From the NCBI RefSeq assembly GCF_900074915.1, contig NZ_LT222319.1, positions 1,299,001-1,363,000 of the forward strand: a DNA stretch of 64,000 nt, given 5' to 3'. The DNA comes from Pseudomonas cerasi (GTDB lineage Bacteria > Pseudomonadota > Gammaproteobacteria > Pseudomonadales > Pseudomonadaceae). Positions 1-8,395 of this stretch are shown here, one piece after another. The number at the start of each line of letters is the position of its first letter. Positions within the stretch are counted from its first letter, which is position 1. Below the pieces are notes generated by a model. It saw only the letters and a program-made list of their open reading frames with translations. It ran no database searches and was not told the DNA's origin. Position numbers and translations under genes: made by a program.

Positions 1-392
1 GCTGCCTGCAACACAACGTGAGCCTTGGCAGCGTCGCCGTCAGCGAATTCCAGAACCTGTTCCAGATCTGCGTCGTTGTCCTGCAGCAGTTTTTTGCGCA
101 GCAGTCTGGCGGCGTTATCCAGCCCGGTGTCGCTGGTGCTCATCAGCAACTGATAAAGCTCGCCCAGTTTGACGGCCCGCGACTGCAACGCGTTCCTGCT
201 CGCGATCAGCTCTCGCTCACGCAGTATCCGGCTGTGCTGCACCAGCGCTGCGGCGAAGCGCGAGACCTGCAGTGACGAGGTGCCTTTTTCATCAGGCAAC
301 CCGCTGCCGGGAATCGCTCGCGCAGCCGGTGTGATGGCGCGGATTGGCGCTACCGGACGAATGGGTAATGTAGGCGGGGCGACGATTTTCAT
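1..392 (-). CDS. hrpJ: HrpJ, type III secretion regulator (N-terminal part only)
   Basis: The first 130 codons are visible, starting at the ATG complementary to 390-392; the gene runs off the left edge. The protein starts MKIVAPPTLPIRPVAP and is Ala/Arg/Leu-rich and helical, as expected of the YopN/InvE-like gatekeeper family to which HrpJ belongs. In P. syringae HrpJ is secreted and controls translocator export. The call rests on its divergent position next to hrpL and on a perfect hrp box 30 bp upstream; in the known cluster hrpJ heads the hrpJ-hrcV-hrcN operon. Nothing odd is seen in the visible part. Confidence 0.85.
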   Translation of the reverse strand, partial: MKIVAPPTLPIRPVAPIRAITPAARAIPGSGLPDEKGTSSLQVSRFAAALVQHSRILRERELIASRNALQSRAVKLGELYQLLMSTSDTGLDNAARLLRKKLLQDNDADLEQVLEFADGDAAKAHVVLQA

Positions 393-421
393 AGGACGAT
401 TCTGGGCCTGGTCATGACCGC

Positions 422-450
422 TGAGTGGGTCATTGACGCGGTTCGGTTCC
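422..450 (-). promoter_or_regulatory. hrp box (HrpL-dependent promoter) of hrpJ
   Basis: On the minus strand GGAACC is followed by exactly 16 bp and then CCACTCA. This matches the consensus GGAACC-N15/16-CCACNNA recognised by the ECF sigma factor HrpL. It ends 30 bp before the hrpJ ATG. HrpL, encoded divergently 185 bp away, therefore activates its neighbour. Confidence 0.93.
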
Positions 451-530
451 CTGGTGCCGAAGGCTTGTGCGTTTGTGCCAAAAGCTGCAGAGCCAAAAAC
501 CGTGTTGCGCAAAAAAATGTATTTCAAAGA

Positions 531-547
531 ATTTCAAATTTTGAAAT
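531..547. repeat. 17-bp AT-rich palindrome upstream of the hrpL promoter
   Basis: Two perfect 8-bp arms (ATTTCAAA and TTTGAAAT) surround one central base, and a further copy of ATTTCAAA lies at 521-528. It is centred about 50 bp upstream of the sigma-54 -24 element (586) and about 72 bp upstream of the expected start of transcription. That is a plausible position for an activator site of a sigma-54 promoter, and hrpL is activated by HrpR/HrpS. Binding is inference. Confidence 0.5.
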
Positions 548-585
548 AGTCTTATAAAACAGATAGTTATAAATATTTTTTGGCT

Positions 586-599
586 GGCATGGTTATCGC
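586..599 (+). promoter_or_regulatory. sigma-54 (-24/-12) promoter of hrpL
   Basis: GG at 586-587 and GC at 598-599 are separated by 10 bp in the context TGGCATGGTTATCGCT, close to the RpoN consensus TGGCACG-N4-TTGCT. Transcription would start near 611, 24 bp before the hrpL ATG. P. syringae hrpL is known to be RpoN-dependent and driven by HrpR/HrpS. Confidence 0.9.
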
Positions 600-634
600 T
601 ATAGGGCTTGCACTCCATCAAATGAGGCAAGCCC

Positions 635-1189
635 ATGCTCCCGAATCTTGTGATCCTTGATGTAACCGAACCACGCAAACCATCCTCGTCCGCTGGTATT
701 CGTCAATTGACGGCCGATCAGATCCAGATGCTCAGGGCGTTCATTCAGAAGCGGGTAAAGAACGCCGATGATGTGGATGACATCCTGCAGTGTGTGTTTC
801 TCGAAGCGTTACGCAATGAGCACAAGTTTCAGCACGCCAGCAAACCGCAAACCTGGTTGTGTGGCATTGCACTGAATCTGATCCGCAACCACTTCCGCAA
901 AATGTATCGCCAGCCTTATCAGGAAAGCTGGGAAGACGACGTCCATACCGATCTGGAATGGCACGGCGATATTACTCATCAGGTAGACGGGCACCGGCAG
1001 TTGGCACGTGTCATAGAGGCCATCGATTGCTTGCCGACGAACATGCAGAAGGTCCTGGAAGTTTCGCTGGAAATGGACGGCAATTATCAGGAAACCGCCA
1101 ACACGCTGGGTGTCCCGATCGGCACCGTCCGCTCACGGTTGTCCCGGGCACGGGTGCAGCTCAAGCAACAGATAGACCCGTTTGCCTGA
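635..1189 (+). CDS. hrpL: HrpL, ECF sigma factor for type III secretion genes
   Basis: A 184-residue ECF sigma-70 family protein, the same length as P. syringae HrpL. Region 2 (about residues 30-95) includes DDVDDILQCVFLEALR and KPQTWLCGIALNLIRNHFRK. Region 4 (about 125-180) ends with the helix-turn-helix GVPIGTVRSRLSRARVQLKQ. HrpL directs RNA polymerase to hrp-box promoters of the secretion apparatus and effectors; hrp boxes are seen before both flanking genes. GAGG lies 10 bp upstream of the ATG. The gene is read from a sigma-54 promoter at 586. The N-terminal ten residues look less conserved than the rest, compatible with a divergent lineage of the complex. Confidence 0.96.
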   Translation: MLPNLVILDVTEPRKPSSSAGIRQLTADQIQMLRAFIQKRVKNADDVDDILQCVFLEALRNEHKFQHASKPQTWLCGIALNLIRNHFRKMYRQPYQESWEDDVHTDLEWHGDITHQVDGHRQLARVIEAIDCLPTNMQKVLEVSLEMDGNYQETANTLGVPIGTVRSRLSRARVQLKQQIDPFA

Positions 1190-1203
1190 GTGGTTATCTG
1201 TCT

Positions 1204-1231
1204 GGAACCAACTCGCACGCAAAACCACACA
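1204..1231 (+). promoter_or_regulatory. hrp box of hrpK
   Basis: GGAACC, 15 bp, then CCACACA fits the HrpL consensus with the shorter allowed spacing. It lies just past the hrpL stop and 32 bp before the chosen hrpK ATG. It also shows that the longest possible reading frame of hrpK, starting at 1182 inside hrpL, cannot be the true one. Confidence 0.93.
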
Positions 1232-1262
1232 GTTGCCATCCCTCACCACTTGGATGGCAACC

Positions 1263-3569
1263 ATGCGTATATCCAGTTCTCCCAGTCCTGCCCTCGGCAG
1301 CATCGTGAATCAACCCACCTCTGGCGAACTGGCTGCTGAGACGCCATTGGCCAAAGCCTCGCTCACGCAGAGCGGCGCAGGTGGTGGTCAGGCTTTTGTA
1401 CAGTTCGGCCAGGCCAACGACAGCCCATCGTCCTTTTCGGGAACCGAGCAAAGCGGCTCATCGCTGATGAGTCTGCTGACTCGCAGCAGCAGTAGCGAAA
1501 GTACCTCAAGCGTCGATCAGGACAGTGATCAGGTGTCCCCGATGACGTCGGTCTCGTCAACCGCGAGCGCGTCACCCACGGCGGCCTCCAACCCGGCGAA
1601 TGCACCGAGCGCGACCGATGCAGCGTTTCTCGATAACTCCGAATACTCTTCGCCCGAGGCGCTCAAGCGCTGGGAACCGATGGTTGCCAACCTGCCGCCC
1701 GAAGAGCGCGAGCAGGCCGCCAAAGAACTCAACCGGCCCATCGCCGCAGCCTGGATGGCCAGAGAGAATGGCCCCAACGCCGAAAAGGCGATGGCGTTCA
1801 TCAATGCCAATCCTGCGTTGAAGACGGCGGTCGACGTCGGCAAGGACGGTGGTAATGCAGATGGCAAAATCACCAACAAAGACCTCAAGGCGTTCGCCAA
1901 AAACATGGAGAAGGCGGCCGACAATGCCGACAAGGACGTGGCCAAGTACATGGAAGACAACCCCGGCGCCGATCCTCAATCCCTTGAAATGGTGCGCAGC
2001 GCAGCGGTGATGCGCGCCAATATGCCGTTGGCCACGGCTGCCGACCCTCATCATGCAGTCGGGGCGGCGGACAAGACCGATGTCGATGGCAATGTCAGCG
2101 CCGAGGGTCTGAAAGCGCTGATTAAAAGTAACCCCGGGTTGTCAGGTACGCTCAAACAGTCGTCCAACATGTGGTCGCAGGCGGGCTTCCTCAGCCAGGT
2201 GGATGAAGCCGGTCTGACCGGGCGCAAGAAGGCTGCACATAGCCCCGACCAGGTGTTCGATGCGTCCAATATGAGCGAGTGGATCAGGAAGAGCGCCCCC
2301 AAAAATGGTGGCCAGTTCGCCAGCATGCTCAGCGACGCCGCGACGTTGAATTCGGTAGCCGGTATCGATATCAGCAAACTCAACGCCCAGGTTTTCGAGA
2401 AGCCCAAGGCTTACACCGGCGCGCAGAAGGCCGCTGTGATGATCAAGTTGCAGCAGACTCAGCAGAGCGTGATAGCCGGGCGGGATTTGCGCAATACCGA
2501 GAAGACCGAGGCGGGCCTTAACGAGCGAATCGCTCAGTTGCAAGCCGATCCCGATGTTCAGGAGTACCTCAACAAAAGCATTCCCGAACAGGAGCGCAGC
2601 CTGGTCAGCAGCGATTCGGCGCTGCAAAAGGCCGTGACTGAGCAGGTTCAAAACGTCAACAGCGGAAAGGCCTTGCAAACCGACCTGACAACCGCAGACA
2701 AGGCCGTCGACAAACACAACCCCGACCCCGATTACAGCGGCGCCATCACCGGCCTGTCGGCTCAACTGCAGCTGCAAAAAGACCTGTTTCCCGATGCCCA
2801 GGTGCCCACTGCCCAGCAAGTATTCAACAACCAGCCTGATGAAGTGCAAACGAAGATTGCCGATTCCTACGTTCGCAACTTCAGCGAGGGGGGCGCTCTG
2901 AAACAACTGCTTGGCCAGAAAAAGTCTGACGCCGGTGAGTCTCTGCAAACCGCAGATAACCAGAAAGCGGCGTATGAAAGCGTGCTGCCCGCTGATTTCG
3001 TTAATGGTGAGCGTGAGAGCTACACGGCCAGCACCTTGTCCGAACTGCAGAACTCCAAAAAAGGCCGCAAGTTGCTGGAGGGCAAGACCGATGAAGAGGG
3101 TGGCCCTTCGCTGGCCGAGCAGCTCGCCGAGCAAGGTATCGGAGGCAAGGCATTCAATTCGGTCATGGGCTTCGCGTCAGTGTCTGACAGGCTCGCCAGC
3201 GGCGACAAGCTTGGCGCGGCTCAGAGCATCATCGACAGCTCCAGGTTGGGTGCGGAGGCAATCAAGGGCGGCATAGACACCGGCGCGAAAATGATGGGCC
3301 GCGAGGCGTCCGCCGGCCTTGGTCGTCTGGGCGGGCAGATGATCGGCCGCGCTGTCGGCCTGGTTGCCGGTGAAGCCACAGGGCTTGCCGCAGGCGCAGC
3401 GCTGGGCGCTGCAATCCCGGTGATCGGCTGGGCCATCGACGGCGCCATGGCTCTGGGTTTTGGTATTTCGGTGATTATCGACGCAGTCAAAAAGCACAAG
3501 GCGCAGAAGGCGTTTGATCATAACGTTGACCCGGTGCTGGATCAGTTCGGGATTGACAGGGCGCATTGA
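1263..3569 (+). CDS. hrpK: HrpK, putative type III translocator
   Basis: A 768-residue protein; an in-frame ATG at 1254 is an equal alternative since neither has a clear ribosome site. The first 120 residues are Ser/Thr-rich and disordered (MRISSSPSPALGS), as in type III secreted proteins. Two EF-hand-like modules follow at about residues 173-212 (DVGKDGGNADGKITNKDL) and 247-288 (DKTDVDGNVSAEGLKAL). The middle is polar and helical, and a glycine/alanine-rich hydrophobic stretch near residues 690-750 may insert in membranes. HrpK is known to be secreted by the Hrp system and to aid effector translocation. The stop codon touches an insertion-sequence fragment, so the last few residues may be altered. 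Confidence 0.92.
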   Translation: MRISSSPSPALGSIVNQPTSGELAAETPLAKASLTQSGAGGGQAFVQFGQANDSPSSFSGTEQSGSSLMSLLTRSSSSESTSSVDQDSDQVSPMTSVSSTASASPTAASNPANAPSATDAAFLDNSEYSSPEALKRWEPMVANLPPEEREQAAKELNRPIAAAWMARENGPNAEKAMAFINANPALKTAVDVGKDGGNADGKITNKDLKAFAKNMEKAADNADKDVAKYMEDNPGADPQSLEMVRSAAVMRANMPLATAADPHHAVGAADKTDVDGNVSAEGLKALIKSNPGLSGTLKQSSNMWSQAGFLSQVDEAGLTGRKKAAHSPDQVFDASNMSEWIRKSAPKNGGQFASMLSDAATLNSVAGIDISKLNAQVFEKPKAYTGAQKAAVMIKLQQTQQSVIAGRDLRNTEKTEAGLNERIAQLQADPDVQEYLNKSIPEQERSLVSSDSALQKAVTEQVQNVNSGKALQTDLTTADKAVDKHNPDPDYSGAITGLSAQLQLQKDLFPDAQVPTAQQVFNNQPDEVQTKIADSYVRNFSEGGALKQLLGQKKSDAGESLQTADNQKAAYESVLPADFVNGERESYTASTLSELQNSKKGRKLLEGKTDEEGGPSLAEQLAEQGIGGKAFNSVMGFASVSDRLASGDKLGAAQSIIDSSRLGAEAIKGGIDTGAKMMGREASAGLGRLGGQMIGRAVGLVAGEATGLAAGAALGAAIPVIGWAIDGAMALGFGISVIIDAVKKHKAQKAFDHNVDPVLDQFGIDRAH

Positions 3570-3678
3570 TTGACCGCTTGGATTTTGAATTCTTCGGGAT
3601 AACGTGGGTTGCTCATGGCACCTCCTGATTGGCCTCAGTTTAAGGCATGGAGGTGTCTACGAAACCCGGGGCGATTCA
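3567..3678 (-). pseudogene. IS3-family (IS51-type) end with start of orfA
   Basis: On the minus strand an inverted-repeat-like end (TGAATCGCCCCGGGTTTCGT, from 3678) is followed by a ribosome site (AGGAGG) and an ORF starting MSNPRYPEEFKIQAVNQ at 3616. That is typical of Pseudomonas IS3/IS51 orfA proteins. The similarity stops after about 17 codons, exactly at the hrpK stop codon. It is a 112-bp relic, with the rest of the element deleted. Confidence 0.7.
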
Positions 3679-3750
3679 CATTGGTCGGACTGGACATAAA
3701 AGTAGCGGTGTTCGACCCCGTGCGCTTCGTCTTCCTCACCCACGCGCCTG

Positions 3751-4075
3751 CTCGAAGGTTATCGCGGCTACTTGATGATGAGTGATTACGCTGGCTTCAA
3801 CGCATCGGGCGCATAGCCGGGTGTCGAGCGTTTAGGCCGCTGGGCGCATGCGCGTCGCAAGATTGTTGAGGCGCAGAAAGTGCAACCAAGCGCAAAACCG
3901 GTCGGGCTGATACTGCTCTGAATTTGATCGACAAGCTCTACAGTATCGAGCGTGATTTGAAAGAAGGCAGCGATGAGCAGCGTTATGAAATTCGTCAGCA
4001 AAACGGCTTGCCGGTGCTAGCCCAACGGCATGCCTGGATGGAGAAAACACGCCCTCAAGTCACTGCGCAAAATGC
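3751..4075 (+). pseudogene. IS66-family transposase (TnpC) fragment, frameshifted
   Basis: Reading from 3751 gives LEGYRGYLMMSDYAGFNA, a stop, then [20 protein letters not shown]. After a frameshift near 3905 it continues [22 protein letters not shown], then [14 protein letters not shown]. These are hallmark segments of the catalytic half of IS66 transposases, in the correct order. The frame is broken by at least one stop and one frameshift, and both ends are missing. A decayed insertion-sequence fossil. Confidence 0.85.
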
Positions 4076-4393
4076 GCGCTGCAGGACGCGACAGCATTTG
4101 TCACGACATCATGATTTTGATTGGCTGACCCGGCGACAGTCTGAGCTTCGGACGGACGATGATAATGTATCGATTCGCATGTTAAGCAATAAAAAATTCA
4201 TCGCTCTGGGTATGACTAATTTTCAAGAACGCAGGTCATAGAGCCAGGTATTGTAAAGCTGCACTGCGCAAGCGTTCGGGATTGGACGGGCTCGGAGCGT
4301 CTGGTAAACGAAGTAGAGCCAGACGGTCTGACCGACGAACCACGGTATTCAATCACCCTCGTACTTTTCCTCGACCTTTAGGAATAAACATTG

Positions 4394-4813
4394 ATGCGTG
4401 CGTATAAAACTCTGACTGCAAAGATCGGCGGCCTTCTTCTGGCGTTGACCATCGTGGGTACTTCGTTACCTACGTATGCTGTAAACGATTGTGACATGGA
4501 CAACGACAACAGTACTGATGCTACGTGTGGTGGTAACGACAAGGACCTGGATAACGACAACGTCACTGACGCTGCATTTGGTGGCAATGACAAGGATATG
4601 GACAACGACAACCATACCGATGCGGCATTTGGTGGTACTGACAAGGATCTCGATAATGATAACCACACGGATGCATCATTTGGCGGTAATGACAAGGATA
4701 TGGACAATGACCACCACACGGATGCGGCGTTTGGCGGAAATGACCGCGATCTTGATAACGACAACAACACCGACAAATACAACGGCGGCGCGCCCTCTGC
4801 CGCTAAAAAGTAG
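4394..4813 (+). CDS. Secreted Asp/Asn-rich tandem-repeat protein
   Basis: A 139-residue protein. The ATG at 4394 is preceded by TAGGAA at a suitable distance. Residues 1-29 form a signal peptide (basic start, hydrophobic LLLALTIVG, likely cleavage after TYA). The rest is six tandem 17-residue units (31-132) of the form NDKDxDNDNxTDAAFGG, then APSAAKK. In units 1-6 the variable position alternates Met, Leu, Met, Leu, Met, Leu, pointing to growth by duplicating 34-residue (102-bp) blocks. The D-x-D-x-D-N-D pattern recalls thrombospondin type 3 and other calcium-binding repeats. Function unknown; an exported calcium-binding or surface protein is inference. It lies in the effector locus but has no hrp box. 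Confidence 0.75.
   Translation: MRAYKTLTAKIGGLLLALTIVGTSLPTYAVNDCDMDNDNSTDATCGGNDKDLDNDNVTDAAFGGNDKDMDNDNHTDAAFGGTDKDLDNDNHTDASFGGNDKDMDNDHHTDAAFGGNDRDLDNDNNTDKYNGGAPSAAKK
4484..4789 (+). repeat. Six tandem 51-bp coding repeats
   Basis: The repeats encode residues 31-132 of the secreted repeat protein. Units are identical in length and differ mostly at silent or conservative positions, so the protein repeat is kept although the DNA has drifted. Odd and even units resemble each other more than neighbours do (Met versus Leu at the same place). Confidence 0.85.
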
Positions 4814-4861
4814 TAGCCCAATCTATCATGTTATTTTGTGGAGGCGAGCGTCTTGCGTTTG

Positions 4862-4929
4862 CTGATACGGGCAGGTCTTGTGCACGTGAGTACGCTTGCC
4901 TCTTGTTGAGGCAGGCGTTTTCGTATCAG
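4862..4929. terminator. Hairpin and outer inverted repeat downstream of the repeat protein
   Basis: An inner stem TGCCTC/GAGGCA (from about 4897 to 4913) is followed by GGCGTTTT and looks like a weak terminator. It is enclosed by an 8-bp outer inverted repeat, CTGATACG (4862-4869) and CGTATCAG (4922-4929). It could end transcription or be a relic of a mobile-element end. Confidence 0.4.
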
Positions 4930-4967
4930 AGGGCAGAGCGGCGTCCGTGGCACGAGGTCACTATTAT

Positions 4968-5378
4968 TCAGCTTGCAGACGACTGAAATTTTTTCGCCAC
5001 CAGCGTCACGCCTTCGGTGAAACTGTAGCCATAGCCGAAGACATAGGACTGGTCTCCTGGGCTTAGTTCAGTTCTATTGTGACGTATTTCGTATCGGTAT
5101 TTGAGCGCATAATCATAAGCCCCGGACAATATAGGTAATACCGTTTGAATCTCATAACCGTCAGCGTTGAGTTGCGCCACTGCGTCTTCGACGTCTTTCG
5201 ATAGTCGTTCACCGTCTATCTGACAATCAGACCACCCGGTTTGCTGCCATCGGGTCTCTTTTCTCATGACTTCTTTCTCGCCGAAAAAGCCTTGTTTGAT
5301 TTCGCCGGTAGGCACTTTAACTGTGACCTCTTCTCCAACGGGTTTGAAGTAAGCTTTTACGTAGACGATCTTGTTCAT
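4968..5378 (-). CDS. Unknown 136-residue cytoplasmic protein
   Basis: The ATG at 5376-5378 is chosen because AAGGA lies 7 bp upstream; a longer frame to 5414 adds 12 unconvincing residues. The protein starts MNKIVYVKAYFKPVGEEVTVKVP and is rich in charged and aromatic residues. It has no signal peptide, no membrane helix and no motif that I recognise. A beta-rich first half with a GEI-K-G-F-F-G segment is followed by a short helix (DVEDAVAQLNADGYEI). It sits between the repeat protein and tRNA-Leu in the effector locus, reading away from the tRNA. Real gene likely (good start, plausible composition); function unknown. Confidence 0.65.
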   Translation of the reverse strand: MNKIVYVKAYFKPVGEEVTVKVPTGEIKQGFFGEKEVMRKETRWQQTGWSDCQIDGERLSKDVEDAVAQLNADGYEIQTVLPILSGAYDYALKYRYEIRHNRTELSPGDQSYVFGYGYSFTEGVTLVAKKFQSSAS

Positions 5379-5508
5379 GGCGTTATCCTTGGTTGTGTGA
5401 CTCCGTTCCCACATTCTGCGCCAGAAAGGGTGGGGGCTGGGTGTTCTGCGGCCGATTCCGGGCAGGTGGGGAGATCACGGATTCAGTCAGCCCACTTTCC
5501 ACCAGACG

Positions 5509-5542
5509 AAAAAAAAGACCTTGAATTTCAAGGTCTTTTTTA
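5509..5542 (-). terminator. Terminator of tRNA-Leu
   Basis: A near-perfect 13-bp stem of AAAAGACCTTGAA type around a three-base loop, flanked on both sides by A/T runs, so it can act in both directions. It lies directly downstream of the tRNA 3' end. Confidence 0.85.
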
Positions 5543-5546
5543 AAGG

Positions 5547-5631
5547 TGGTGCCCCGAGGGAGAATCGAACTCCCACTTCTTTCGAAAACGGATTTTGAAT
5601 CCGCCGCGTCTACCAATTCCGCCATCAGGGC
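5547..5631 (-). tRNA. tRNA-Leu (anticodon CAA)
   Basis: An 85-nt class II tRNA on the minus strand with encoded CCA. The acceptor strands GCCCTGA and TCGGGGC pair over seven positions, and the T-arm contains GTTCGATTC. The anticodon stem GCGGA/TCCGT holds loop TTCAAAA, giving anticodon CAA (codon UUG), and a long variable arm is present. Its 3' end faces the effector locus. This is the tRNA that borders the Hrp island in P. syringae. Confidence 0.96.
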
Positions 5632-5748
5632 TCAATGGCGGCGAAGTATAAGGATGAGTTTTCTGTTGGTCAACAGGGATTTACGCAGGTTTTTTACTAA
5701 TGCCGTCAAACCGGATAAACTTCCCGGCCCTGCTAAACGAACCCGATC

Positions 5749-7943
<2,195 letters not shown>

Positions 7944-7996
7944 AACAGAACGAGTTTTTCCTGCTTTTTATACTAATTATGTAACTGGAGCGACAA

Positions 7997-8332
7997 ATGA
8001 GCTTTTTCATCTCTCCCGCTTTTGCGGATGCTGCTGCACCGGCTGCCGGTCCTGCGGGCAGTGGTTTCGAGTGGATCTTCCTGGTCGGCTTCCTGGTCAT
8101 CTTCTATCTGATGATCTGGCGTCCACAGGCCAAGCGCGCCAAAGAGCAGAAAAACCTGCTGGGCAACCTGCAGAAAGGCGACGAAGTTGTCACCAGTGGC
8201 GGTATCGCGGGCAAGATCAACAAAGTGACCGATGACTTCGTGGTCATCGAAGTGTCTGACACCGTTGAGCTGAAAATCCAGAAGGGCGCCATCGCGGCCA
8301 CTCTGCCTAAAGGCACCCTGAAAGCGATCTGA
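7997..8332 (+). CDS. yajC: Sec translocon accessory subunit YajC
   Basis: 111 residues with a short periplasmic N-terminus and a single membrane helix near residues 22-43 (WIFLVGFLVIFYLMIW). A basic stretch and the conserved cytoplasmic segment GDEVVTSGGIAGKI, typical of YajC, follow. It joins SecDF to support protein export. SecD and SecF follow in the standard order; a GC-rich hairpin separates yajC from secD. The short N-terminal extension rich in Ala is usual for Pseudomonas. Confidence 0.95.
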   Translation: MSFFISPAFADAAAPAAGPAGSGFEWIFLVGFLVIFYLMIWRPQAKRAKEQKNLLGNLQKGDEVVTSGGIAGKINKVTDDFVVIEVSDTVELKIQKGAIAATLPKGTLKAI

Positions 8333-8355
8333 GCAACAACTTTTTACCCATCGAC

Positions 8356-8378
8356 GGGGCGCGCAAGGCGCCCCGCGT
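8356..8378 (+). terminator. Hairpin between yajC and secD
   Basis: A 7-bp stem GGGGCGC/GCGCCCC with a 5-base loop is followed by GCGTTTT. It may partly terminate transcription or set the yajC:secD ratio. secD has no other obvious promoter, so readthrough is likely. Confidence 0.55.
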
Positions 8379-8395
8379 TTTAAGCGGGCGGCGTG

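Larger units (their letters stand above)
3570..5546. other. Exchangeable effector locus between hrpK and tRNA-Leu
   Basis: This position, between hrpK and tRNA-Leu/queA, is where P. syringae strains carry variable effector genes. Here it is only about 2 kb and holds transposon debris, a repeat-rich secreted protein and one unknown gene. I see no hrp box and no recognised effector. Positions 4080-4380 contain no supportable gene. Confidence 0.8.

Noticed and set aside
1182..1262. Longer start for hrpK inside hrpL
   Set aside because: It would lie upstream of the hrp box that drives hrpK, so the start codon would not be on the transcript.
4484..4789. CRISPR array
   Set aside because: The 51-bp units are contiguous coding repeats without unique spacers.
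4378..4821. 147-codon reverse frame of Leu/Ser repeats opposite the secreted repeat protein
   Set aside because: The repeat is periodic on both strands, but only the forward frame has a signal peptide and ribosome site.
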